The notes under the pieces are model-generated. The model saw nothing but the letters and a program-made list of their open reading frames with translations. It searched no databases and was not told the DNA's origin. A DNA stretch of 12,497 bases from assembly GCA_028686145.1 (NCBI GenBank), contig JAQUCQ010000057.1, forward strand, positions 1-12,497, in the 5' to 3' direction. The DNA is from Desulfuromonadaceae bacterium (GTDB lineage Bacteria > Desulfobacterota > Desulfuromonadia > Geobacterales > Pseudopelobacteraceae). Shown here piece after piece: positions 1 through 6,113 of this stretch; the stretch's first letter is position 1; every line of letters starts with the position of its first letter. Made by a program: the position numbers and the translations under genes.

Positions 1-515
1 TTGCCACCACCACCATCGCACCGGCCGCAGCCGGTCTTTCCTGGATGGTCGCCGAGTGGATCCACTCCGGCAAACCTTCTGCTCTCGGTTTCGGCTCCGG
101 TGTTGTCGCCGGACTGGTTGTCATCACCCCGGCCGCCGGTTTCGTACAGCCTGGCGCAGCACTCCTCATGGGCCTGATGGCCGGTCTTGTCTGCTACGGC
201 GGCATCCTGCTGAAAGCCAAGCTGAAATATGACGATTCACTCGATGCCTTTGGCGTACACGGCATCGGCGGAACATTCGGCGCAATCATGACCGGTGTAT
301 TTGCCACCGTCGGCGCAACCGGCCTGCTGTCAGGAAACTTCAAGCAGCTGATGACCCAGTTGATCGCCGTTGTAGCGGCAGGCGCCTACGCCTTTATCGT
401 CACGCTGATAATCGCCTTCGTCCTCGACAAGACCATGGGTCTCCGTGTTGACAAAGAAGATGAGATCATGGGCCTCGACCAGACCCAGCATTCAGAATCA
501 GGGTACAACATGTAA
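1..515 (+). CDS. amt: Ammonium transporter Amt, C-terminal part (5' end outside window)
   Basis: The reading frame is already open at base 3 and gives about 170 residues up to TAA at 513-515. It carries the hydrophobic, glycine-rich helices of the Amt/MEP/Rh family. The segment DSLDAFGVHGIGG contains the second pore histidine of the family's twin-His motif, followed by two more hydrophobic stretches and a short charged cytoplasmic tail (GLRVDKEDEIMGLD) that in this family contacts PII (GlnK). The role is ammonium uptake across the inner membrane. The ATG at 45 is an internal methionine, not the start, because the frame continues upstream with Amt-like sequence (TTTIAPAAAGLSW). Promoter and any glnK neighbour lie outside the window. 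Family assignment is firm; substrate specificity is inferred from the family. Confidence 0.95.
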   Translation, partial: ATTTIAPAAAGLSWMVAEWIHSGKPSALGFGSGVVAGLVVITPAAGFVQPGAALLMGLMAGLVCYGGILLKAKLKYDDSLDAFGVHGIGGTFGAIMTGVFATVGATGLLSGNFKQLMTQLIAVVAAGAYAFIVTLIIAFVLDKTMGLRVDKEDEIMGLDQTQHSESGYNM

Positions 516-543
516 CCTGTTTAAAAACAGCGTAACGCTGCAC

Positions 544-585
544 AAAAAAGCCGCTAATCTTTATAAAAGGATTAGCGGCTTTTTT
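544..585. terminator. Bidirectional rho-independent terminator
   Basis: A perfect 16-base inverted repeat (arms 544-559 and 570-585) has a 10-base loop. The core is GCCGCTAATC, with an A run on one outer flank and a T run on the other. It can therefore end transcription of amt on the + strand and of the DUF262-HNH unit arriving on the - strand. It also marks the boundary between the GC-rich amt gene and the AT-richer segment. Confidence 0.93.
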
Positions 586-623
586 AGTTCTATTCGTACC
601 TATATTGGGATTCTTGAATTATT

Positions 624-1802
624 TTACCGATTTCCTTTTGCGCGATTGTGTGTCTTGCACAACATCTGACAGTTCTTGGCCTCTGTTACGCCACCTTTGC
701 TCCATGCTGCTACGTGGTCGGCATCCATTTCGGGCAACTTCCAGATCTTAGTCTTATTGGCATCATGTCCAAGTGCGCAAAGCGGACAGTTTGATTCACT
801 TTTAGATTCAGCTTTAGCAGACTGAGTTGTGTAAACTGATTTCTTGGTCGCTTCATCAAAAACACGAACATCAAGCAATTTCGTATCTACGGAGCCACCA
901 AGGATGTATTCAAAAACACCCTTTCGATTTTTGACATACGAATCTGCATAGAGCTTTTTTAGCTCAACTGAGACCTTTTTAGGGTCATACGCTTTTTTAT
1001 GATACTCTTCGTACAACCTTCCCCACTCTAATCCTCGCATCTCGCTTTCTACATCGGTAAATACACCAGACACCCAATCAATCACACTGTTGAAATAGGT
1101 CTTTAATTCGTTAATGTTTTTGTCATAGCGGTGGCCGCACATATATTTTTCAATGTTGCCTTTATCAATGTAGCCTTTGCTGACCCAATCAAGAGCACAT
1201 TGCAAAAACTCCTGCCGGTTGGCGCTACCAGACACAAACGCACTCCATTTTTGGATGTTGGCATTCTGCGTATTACTGAACTCCTCCTTGCCAAGTGTCA
1301 CAAACGGTCCCGAATACACTGCATTGTTCACTTCCTGACTATTGAGCGGTATACCAGCAATGTTGATGGTTCGAAACCAATCTTTTATCTCTGTTTCGGT
1401 GCCCTCGCATTCATAGATAAGCAGTTTTGTTTCCAATATCTTGGCTCGCTTATCCTCTGCAATACCGCCAAAATATTGCTCCATGCCATTTTCATCTTTG
1501 ATGGCAAATTTATTGGTCACAAACCGTCCGAAACTGGTTATGCGTTGCTGCCCATCCAACACTTCCAGAACTGCGTCATTTACTTTATTGAAATAGATCA
1601 AACCCAGTGGATACCCCTTGAGAATGGATTCGATGACAGCCACGTCTCTTTTGCCGTCAGCATAGATATAGTTCCTCTGGTACTCCGGTTGGATAGTCAA
1701 TTTGCCAGCAAGGCCGAACAATCCCTTGCCTTCCAGTTCGTTATAGACAAAGCCCTCGCAGATATCTTTGACGGCAATATCAGTTTTTAAGATTGTTTTC
1801 AT
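624..1802 (-). CDS. DUF262 - HNH endonuclease protein (candidate restriction nuclease)
   Basis: A protein of 392 residues with two parts. The N-terminal part (about 1-165) is a DUF262 (ParB/GmrS-like) domain, recognised by IQPEYQRNYIY at about 37-47, a following VIESILKGYPLGLIYF segment, and the hallmark DGQQR at 83-87. The C-terminus (about 335-392) is an HNH nuclease: zinc cysteines C339/C342 and C382 with H385, the DADHV segment (D362-H363), N377, and the closing HNRAKGN. DUF262 proteins joined to HNH nucleases (GmrSD, BrxU, SspE) are NTP-dependent, modification-sensitive restriction factors, but those carry a DUF1524-type nuclease, whereas this HNH looks classical. The ATG has an AAGGA ribosome-binding site 8-9 bases upstream. 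The start lies inside the 3' end of the methyltransferase gene (23 bp overlap), so translation is probably coupled. Restriction activity is inferred; the domains are seen. Confidence 0.88.
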   Translation of the reverse strand: MKTILKTDIAVKDICEGFVYNELEGKGLFGLAGKLTIQPEYQRNYIYADGKRDVAVIESILKGYPLGLIYFNKVNDAVLEVLDGQQRITSFGRFVTNKFAIKDENGMEQYFGGIAEDKRAKILETKLLIYECEGTETEIKDWFRTINIAGIPLNSQEVNNAVYSGPFVTLGKEEFSNTQNANIQKWSAFVSGSANRQEFLQCALDWVSKGYIDKGNIEKYMCGHRYDKNINELKTYFNSVIDWVSGVFTDVESEMRGLEWGRLYEEYHKKAYDPKKVSVELKKLYADSYVKNRKGVFEYILGGSVDTKLLDVRVFDEATKKSVYTTQSAKAESKSESNCPLCALGHDANKTKIWKLPEMDADHVAAWSKGGVTEAKNCQMLCKTHNRAKGNR

Positions 1803-2895
1803 ATTGTTTTTCCTTCTTATGTTTTATAAAAATTCTCTTATAGACTCTCTCTTTCTTGACTAATGCCTGCGAGACGCTGCTTATTTCGTCCCATAATCCG
1901 TTAGAAAATCCTTTTCCTTCACTTTCTGTCGCGCCAATAATCTCAAATTGCTCAGGTGAGTATTTGTCAAGGAAGCTAATCGGTACACCCATCACGCCAT
2001 CGAAATCACTCGGGATGTATTTAACAAATGAAACCTCTATCGCATCGTAGTTGTCATACGTTTCGAACGGTTTTTGAGTGCCAAATTTTATAATGTCTGC
2101 CGTGCTCATAAGCGGCAATGGTTGATGGCGTCTTCCATGATCCAGATTTGTGAACCAACACGAGTTACCAAGTCTTGTATAATCTCCTACATATCCCAGT
2201 CGGGCAGCTTTCTGCCGGTCTTTTTCATCAATTTCTGTTCCTTTGGGCACAGAAAAGACCATGTCGCTACCATTACCCGTTGCTCCTAACCAAACTTTAT
2301 TTTCCTTTATAAGCGGAAAGACTTCCTTGTATGTAATGGCATTTATATTGCCAATAATCAAAAACTGCTTATCTGCCTCAGCAACCCAAGATAAAAAATC
2401 ACGGAATAGCGAAAAAGGCGGATTGGTAATGATGATGTCCGCTTCATCGCGCAGTTTTCTGACCTCATCACTTTTGAAGTCACCATCGCCTTCCATATAA
2501 TGCCACTCCAGGTCATCGACATCTATCTTGCCGTCGCCGCTTTTGTCGTGCATCAAGCTGAAGATTTTCCCATTCTCGATGGCTTTGTCCTTGTCGTATT
2601 GCGGGTCATTGGTTTCAAGCAAAGATGGTTGGTAATCTGTTTTGTAGATTTTACTATTCTCTGCATAGCTGGTACTAGTGAGCTTTTTCAGACCGAAACG
2701 CTCAAAGTTTTGAGCAAAGAACTTGGTAAAGTTGCTCCACTCCGGGTCATCACAAGGCAATAACACCGTCTTACCACGGAACACATCCGGGTTAAATTCT
2801 AGATATGCCCCGATTTCTTTTTCGATATCATGGTATTGCGTATAAAACTCATCATTTTTTGCCCTTTTTGCGTTTGTGAGATTGCTGTTCGCCAT
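1780..2895 (-). CDS. EcoRI-family adenine-specific DNA methyltransferase
   Basis: A protein of 371 residues with strong resemblance to M.EcoRI, an N6-adenine methyltransferase. Recognisable blocks are NDEFYTQYHDIEKE (14-27), CDDPEWSNF (48-56, in the place of the SAM-binding motif I), GDGDFKSDE (136-144), the catalytic NPPF (158-161) followed by SLFRDF, GNINAITYKE (182-191), and DNYDAIEV (281-288) with DFDGVMGVPISFLDKYSPEQFEI. All expected blocks are present, so the enzyme should be active. The ATG has AGGA 6 bases upstream. It is the promoter-proximal gene of a two-gene leftward unit with the DUF262-HNH protein and faces a divergent XRE regulator, the usual layout of a restriction-modification locus. 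The recognition site cannot be read from the sequence; GAATTC is only a guess from the family name. Residues 117-128 form an EF-hand-like loop. Confidence 0.92.
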   Translation of the reverse strand: MANSNLTNAKRAKNDEFYTQYHDIEKEIGAYLEFNPDVFRGKTVLLPCDDPEWSNFTKFFAQNFERFGLKKLTSTSYAENSKIYKTDYQPSLLETNDPQYDKDKAIENGKIFSLMHDKSGDGKIDVDDLEWHYMEGDGDFKSDEVRKLRDEADIIITNPPFSLFRDFLSWVAEADKQFLIIGNINAITYKEVFPLIKENKVWLGATGNGSDMVFSVPKGTEIDEKDRQKAARLGYVGDYTRLGNSCWFTNLDHGRRHQPLPLMSTADIIKFGTQKPFETYDNYDAIEVSFVKYIPSDFDGVMGVPISFLDKYSPEQFEIIGATESEGKGFSNGLWDEISSVSQALVKKERVYKRIFIKHKKEKQYENNLKN

Positions 2896-3017
2896 ATCAT
2901 TTCCTATGTAGAGGTTTTTAAGGGTATTCGGAATTTGCTGTTGGAGAATGGCCTTCTATTTCTAAGATCCAATGAAAGTCCGTTTTTCTACTTCAACAAC
3001 CATGACTCCTTCTGGCG

Positions 3018-3080
3018 TTTAAACCACCTGTTGGTTTTAAAACTAGCTACAATAACACCAATATTGGGTTTTTGACCAAC
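3018..3080. promoter_or_regulatory. Dyad-rich operator region between methyltransferase and XRE regulator
   Basis: This part of the 208-bp divergent intergenic region (2896-3103) holds several copies of a TTGG/CCAA half-site. There is a dyad AAACCA-N5-TGGTTT at 3021-3037, a perfect 10-bp palindrome CCAATATTGG at 3058-3067, and a further CCAA at 3076-3079 forming TTGG-N8-CCAA. They lie just upstream of the -10 box of the XRE gene and within reach of a promoter for the leftward methyltransferase. Binding by the neighbouring XRE protein is inferred. Confidence 0.5.
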
Positions 3081-3103
3081 ATAAAAGCACCTATAATTCC
3101 TTT
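3071..3103 (+). promoter_or_regulatory. Promoter of XRE regulator, predicted leaderless
   Basis: A perfect -10 hexamer TATAAT lies at 3092-3097, only 6 bases before the ATG at 3104, so the expected transcription start falls at or next to the A of the start codon. The -35 is poor: TTTGAC with a 15-base gap or TTGACC with a 14-base gap. No Shine-Dalgarno sequence lies before the ATG. This fits a leaderless mRNA, as is known for many controller proteins of restriction-modification systems. Confidence 0.6.
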
Positions 3104-3430
3104 ATGGGCAAAGAAATAACACCAATAGAGATAAGGCGGCTTGTGGGAGATCGGATACGATTTCTTAGAAAAGCAAAGGGCTGGAGCCAAGAGGAGCTGG
3201 GCGAATATGCTGCCTTGAGCTATAAATTTATTGGTGAGATAGAGCGTGGAACGGTGAATCCAAGTCTCGACACATTACTGGGGATTTCAAATGCCTTGCA
3301 CGTGGAGCTTGCCAAGTTGTTCTCCAACGACCAAATTTACGTGTTGACCAAAGATGAAACATCCAGCGTTCAGTCAGCATTGGATGCACTAAATGCTGTG
3401 ATTACTAAAAGTAGAAGTACGTGCGAATAA
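3104..3430 (+). CDS. XRE-family transcriptional regulator (candidate R-M controller)
   Basis: A small protein of 108 residues with a Cro/C1-type helix-turn-helix. VGDRIRFLRKAKGWSQEELG leads into AALSYKFIGEIERGTVNPSLDTLLGISNAL (about 14-63), the standard five-helix XRE fold, with a short C-terminal tail of no known domain. It is divergent from the methyltransferase/DUF262-HNH unit, and this fold and size match controller (C) proteins that time methyltransferase and nuclease expression. The ATG at 3104 is probably leaderless. An alternative start is GTG at 3143 (residue 14), which has AAGG 6 bases upstream and would begin exactly at the DNA-binding domain. The link to the R-M genes is inferred from position. 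Confidence 0.85.
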   Translation: MGKEITPIEIRRLVGDRIRFLRKAKGWSQEELGEYAALSYKFIGEIERGTVNPSLDTLLGISNALHVELAKLFSNDQIYVLTKDETSSVQSALDALNAVITKSRSTCE

Positions 3431-3549
3431 TTGTGATCGGTACAAAATTATGATTTTTCAGAGATCGAATCCTGATCGCCAGAAAAATTATGCATTTTAC
3501 CAAAAAAGTTGACTCATTCCTTTTAGCACTCTTCCCCTATAACCACCTC

Positions 3550-3584
3550 TTGACTATATACCAAAAAGTAGTATAGGATTGCTC
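3550..3584 (+). promoter_or_regulatory. Promoter and operator dyad of the RelE-like TA operon
   Basis: A -35-like TTGACT (3550-3555) and a -10-like TATAGG (3572-3577) are separated by 16 bases. The imperfect dyad CTATATAC (3554-3561) / GTAGTATAG (3568-3576) covers the spacer and -10, where an autoregulating antitoxin would bind. AGGA at 3575-3578 serves the ATG at 3585. The rest of 3431-3549 holds no gene that I can support. Confidence 0.5.
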
Positions 3585-3869
3585 ATGTCATGGATCGTCT
3601 CATACAGCAGAAAAGCCGCGAAACAATACGGCGGCTTACCTCCCGTTGTGCAGGATCGACTTGACGCACTGACCGCAGAGATTGAACTACTCGGACCAGT
3701 ACGTGGCAACTGGAAGAATTATTCCAGGCTGGGAGGCAGCACACGGCAGTATCATTGCCATATCAAGACCGGCAGGCCGACATACGTTGCTGTATGGGAA
3801 GAGACGGACGAAACCGTTAAACTTGTGGAGGTTGTGTATGCAGGCACACATGAAAAAGCACCCTACTGA
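3585..3869 (+). CDS. RelE/ParE-superfamily toxin of a type II toxin-antitoxin system
   Basis: A protein of 94 residues with the RelE-superfamily pattern: N-terminal VSYSRKAAKQYGGLPPVVQDRLDAL helices, then GPVRGNWKNYSRLGGSTRQYHCHI and VAVWEETDETVKLVEVVYAGTHEKAPY strands. The family is mostly ribosome-dependent mRNA interferases acting in the cytoplasm. I chose ATG 3585 because AGGA sits 6 bases upstream; a TTG two codons earlier is open but less likely. The next gene overlaps it by 32 bp, so the order is toxin first, antitoxin second, as in HigBA and similar modules. The catalytic residues of this subfamily are not certain from sequence alone, so gyrase poisoning of the ParE type is not excluded. 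Confidence 0.85.
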   Translation: MSWIVSYSRKAAKQYGGLPPVVQDRLDALTAEIELLGPVRGNWKNYSRLGGSTRQYHCHIKTGRPTYVAVWEETDETVKLVEVVYAGTHEKAPY

Positions 3870-4179
3870 AGACCTTGTCCCGCTTCACCTGATGGTACAT
3901 CCGGCCAACGTCAGCACTATCACGCGCTATGTTGAGACGCTTGAAAAGTCAGAGTCTATACCTTGGCGTGAGGTTGCCGGTCGCCGTGGCAACGTACCGT
4001 CTTCAGTCCTGCGTGGTTGCCGTAGCAAGAGCGAAATGACGCAGACTCACCTTTCTGGCCTTACGGGCATTCCGCAGCGTCATATCAGCGAGATGGAACA
4101 GGGAAAAAGAACCATCGGCAGGGAGAACGCCAAAAAGCTGGCAAAGTCGCTTGAGACTGACTACCGGATTTTTTTATAA
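3838..4179 (+). CDS. XRE-family antitoxin, partner of RelE-like toxin
   Basis: A protein of 113 residues. The start ATG 3838 lies inside the toxin gene and is preceded by a strong GGAGG (3827-3831) with a 6-base gap. The open frame extends further upstream, but that stretch is only the toxin gene read in another frame. The C-terminal half (about 59-110) is a helix-turn-helix: LRGCRSKSEMTQTHLSGLTG, then IPQRHISEMEQGKRTIGRENAKKLAKSLETD. The N-terminal half probably holds the toxin-binding element. It should neutralise the upstream toxin and repress the shared promoter. The 32-bp overlap implies translational coupling. Confidence 0.85.
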   Translation: MQAHMKKHPTEDLVPLHLMVHPANVSTITRYVETLEKSESIPWREVAGRRGNVPSSVLRGCRSKSEMTQTHLSGLTGIPQRHISEMEQGKRTIGRENAKKLAKSLETDYRIFL

Positions 4180-4210
4180 TCGTAAGACGGGAACATGACA
4201 CAAACAAGGG

Positions 4211-4291
4211 GAGATCGGCGAGAAAGAGCCTGGCGGCCCGCTGAAGCTTCTGAACATCCTTGACCGCAAAGGTCTGTCGGCTATGACGTGA
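4211..4291 (+). pseudogene. Possible remnant of a short coding sequence
   Basis: The gap 4180-4370 between the two TA modules has no intact gene. Within it, one + frame reads 26 residues, EIGEKEPGGPLKLLNILDRKGLSAMT, to a TGA at 4289-4291. It looks protein-like and GC-richer than the surrounding DNA, but has no start or ribosome-binding site. I do not recognise the family. It may be the tail of a gene destroyed when the modules were inserted, or chance. Confidence 0.25.
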
Positions 4292-4370
4292 TAGTTTGCT
4301 ATTACTGGAATCTCACCTAACCACATATCCAGATAATATCGAGTTGTTTCCACATCACCGACGCTTAGGT

Positions 4371-4742
4371 TTACGCATGGCGCAAAGGTGACGGACGAAT
4401 AAGTGCCTCGGCAGGGATGCCAAGCTTGTCGTGAAGATTGCGGATCATGGTAAGCGTAAGACCCCGCCGATAATTGAAGATTTCGGAGACCCTTGCTCTA
4501 CTGCCCATTAACGGTTCCAGTTCCTGTCTTGTGATATTGCGGCTTTCCATCCAGTATTTGATGGCTTCTACCGGATCAGGCGCTGGAATCGAGTAATGAT
4601 TCATTTCATACGCCTCAAGAAGTGTGGTTAAGACATCCAGCCGATCTCCTTCCGGTGTGTCCGGAGTCGCATCGAACAATTGTTCAACTTCGGCAAGAGT
4701 CGCCGTATAATCTTCTTCCGTTTTTATTGGTCTGATCTCCAT
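4371..4742 (-). CDS. higA: HigA-type antitoxin (XRE family)
   Basis: A protein of 123 residues of the long HigA antitoxin family (COG5499 type). The N-terminal region, MEIRPIKTEEDYTATLAEVE followed by an acidic stretch and LDVLTTLLEAYE, is the toxin-binding part. The C-terminal helix-turn-helix (about 60-115) contains AIKYWMESRNITRQELEPLM and SRARVSEIFNYRRGLTLTMI. ATG 4742 has AAGGAG 8 bases upstream, and family members begin with the same MxIRPIKTExDY pattern, so a longer upstream open frame is rejected. It is 13 bp downstream of higB. Role: neutralise HigB and autoregulate through the palindrome at 5066-5084. Confidence 0.92.
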   Translation of the reverse strand: MEIRPIKTEEDYTATLAEVEQLFDATPDTPEGDRLDVLTTLLEAYEMNHYSIPAPDPVEAIKYWMESRNITRQELEPLMGSRARVSEIFNYRRGLTLTMIRNLHDKLGIPAEALIRPSPLRHA

Positions 4743-4755
4743 CCTCTTTTCTCCT

Positions 4756-5049
4756 TTATATCTGAGTCGCATCGATACGGTCATATTCTGCATGCGTACC
4801 AACAAAACGTATATATGCAATGCCAAACCGGTAATTAACCGCGACAATTAATCGGTAATCATTACCTTTTATGTTGAAAATGACACGATTGTTGGCAACA
4901 ATGCTGGCGTTGCGATAAATCGCATTGATATCTGAAGGCGATTGCCACACAGCATGCTTCGCATCCTCGTACCACGACTGCAATTGTTGGCGAGCATTGG
5001 GATGAGTTTCCCAAAACTCCCGTAATGCTTTTAGCGCAATGACTCTCAT
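4756..5049 (-). CDS. higB: HigB-type toxin (mRNA interferase family)
   Basis: A protein of 97 residues matching the HigB toxin family (COG4680 type): MRVIALKALREFWETHPNAR, LQSWYEDAKHAVWQSPSDIN, then NRVIFNIKGNDYRLIVAVNY and IAYIRFVGTHAEYDRIDA. Family members cleave mRNA on the ribosome in the cytoplasm. Length and start agree with the family. No good Shine-Dalgarno precedes the ATG, and the predicted -10 box (5059-5064, minus strand) lies only 9 bases upstream, so the leader may be very short or absent. It is transcribed with higA, toxin first. Confidence 0.92.
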   Translation of the reverse strand: MRVIALKALREFWETHPNARQQLQSWYEDAKHAVWQSPSDINAIYRNASIVANNRVIFNIKGNDYRLIVAVNYRFGIAYIRFVGTHAEYDRIDATQI

Positions 5050-5058
5050 GGGCTGAAG

Positions 5059-5085
5059 AGTATCATGTTACCAAATTGGTAACAA
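5059..5085 (-). promoter_or_regulatory. higBA promoter with palindromic operator
   Basis: TGTTACCAAATTGGTAACA at 5066-5084 is a perfect inverted repeat of 9-base arms around one central A. On the minus strand a -35-like TTGTTA (5085-5080) and a -10-like GATACT (5064-5059) flank it with a 15-base gap, so bound antitoxin would block RNA polymerase. This is the expected autoregulatory site of a HigA repressor. Confidence 0.75.
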
Positions 5086-5308
5086 TAGAAAAATATCGGG
5101 ACAATAAGGGTGATTGTCAAGCGGGCTGTCTTTCTTGCAGACGAAACAGGCAGCGTGCACAAAAAAAAAGCAAATTATGGTTTATATATCACGTTTTAAG
5201 ACAATTGATTTTTCAAATATTCAGAGGACATTACGCTGGCAGGGGGTATTCAGGGCTTTTGCAATTGTTCGGTAGTATTCTTGCATACTCCTTTGTCACC
5301 ACTGGAAG

Positions 5309-5333
5309 CCGCCCTGTTTGCGGGCGGTTTTTT
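5309..5333 (+). terminator. Intrinsic terminator just upstream of the histidine kinase
   Basis: CCGCCC (5309-5314) pairs with GGGCGG (5322-5327) around a 7-base loop and is followed by six T residues (5328-5333). It ends 18 bases before the kinase ATG. The + strand stretch 5086-5308 holds no coding region that I can support, so the terminator either ends an unannotated short transcript or acts as an attenuator in the kinase leader. Confidence 0.75.
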
Positions 5334-5351
5334 ACGATCTCTGGAGCATGT

Positions 5352-6110
5352 ATGAAAGACTCAGCTGCCAGACAGAGCAATGAAGCTGTCATAACCACAG
5401 ATGTGCTGCGCCAGTTGGCCTACAACGAGAAGATGGCCGAACTGGGCAAGATTTCTGCCGGGGTCGTCCACGAACTGAATTCTCCCCTCTCCGTTATAAT
5501 TTCGGCATCACAGATGATCATGCGTGAAGAAGGCGTGCCGGAAGGGGTGCTGGAAATGATCTCCCGCATCAGCTCGGAAGCGCAGCGCCTGTCACAGATG
5601 ACCAAGGGGCTGCTCAATTTCAGCAGCCACGACGAGACCATCGGCGAAGCCGACCTCAACCTCACCGCCGATTTCATTCTCAACTTCCTGAACTTCGAAG
5701 CTGCCAGGCGCGGCGTGATCGTCCTCAAACAGCTTGACTATACCCTGCCGACCATCCGCCTCGATGCAAACATGCTGAAGCAGATCCTCCTCAATATAAT
5801 CATGAATGCCCTGCAGGCGATGGAACAGAGCGGCGGGAAACTTCTCGTCGAAACGGCGAGCGCCGGCAGCGACAGCGTATGTCTCATCATCGCCGACAAT
5901 GGTCCCGGAATCCCGGCCGGTTCATTGGAGCGGATCTTCGACCGCTACTTCACCACCAAGGGACCGGATGAAGGAACGGGGCTGGGGCTGTTTGTCACAA
6001 AAAAGCTGGTCGAGAGCATGGGGGGGGATATTACGGCGGCAAGCGAATCAGGCAGGGGAACAACATTTACGGTATCACTGCCGGTGGACCAGCGGAACCG
6101 CGGAGTATGA
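5352..6110 (+). CDS. Soluble orphan sensor histidine kinase
   Basis: A protein of 252 residues with no membrane segment and no recognisable PAS or GAF input domain. After a short N-terminal helix (DVLRQLAYNEKMAELGKISA) comes the H-box VVHELNSPLS with phospho-acceptor H40, then the ATPase domain: N-box NIIMNALQAME (N152), G1 DNGPGIP (182-188), F-box-like YFTTKGPDEGTGLGL (G2, 208-213) and GRGTTF. It resembles the NtrB-like kinases frequent in Geobacterales. ATG 5352 is preceded by GGAG with a 5-base gap. The longer frame starting at 5076 is rejected because it runs across the terminator at 5309-5333. No response regulator is adjacent, so the partner is unknown. Its stop lies 3 bp from the stop of the convergent EAL-HDOD gene. 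Confidence 0.9.
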   Translation: MKDSAARQSNEAVITTDVLRQLAYNEKMAELGKISAGVVHELNSPLSVIISASQMIMREEGVPEGVLEMISRISSEAQRLSQMTKGLLNFSSHDETIGEADLNLTADFILNFLNFEAARRGVIVLKQLDYTLPTIRLDANMLKQILLNIIMNALQAMEQSGGKLLVETASAGSDSVCLIIADNGPGIPAGSLERIFDRYFTTKGPDEGTGLGLFVTKKLVESMGGDITAASESGRGTTFTVSLPVDQRNRGV

Positions 6111-6113
6111 ACA

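Noticed and set aside
3018..3103. Search for a classical C-box (GACT-N3-AGTC) of R-M controllers
   Set aside because: AGTC and GACT occur in the intergenic region but not with the right order or spacing; only TTGG/CCAA dyads were found.
3453..3488. Imperfect dyad ATTTTTC...GAAAAAT after the XRE gene, considered as a terminator
   Set aside because: The 3' arm is followed by no T run on the + strand and the stem has mismatches, so terminator function is not supported.
4743..4847. 35-codon upstream extension of higA
   Set aside because: It lies inside the higB 3' end; the ATG at 4742 has AAGGAG and matches the family N-terminus.
5239..5264. TGGCAG...TTTTGCA considered as a sigma-54 promoter for the kinase
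   Set aside because: The distance between the GG and GC elements is far too long for a -24/-12 promoter.
5076..5351. 92-codon N-terminal extension of the histidine kinase from a TTG start
   Set aside because: It begins inside the higBA operator palindrome, crosses the terminator at 5309-5333, has no kinase-like or membrane-domain sequence, and the ATG at 5352 has its own ribosome-binding site.
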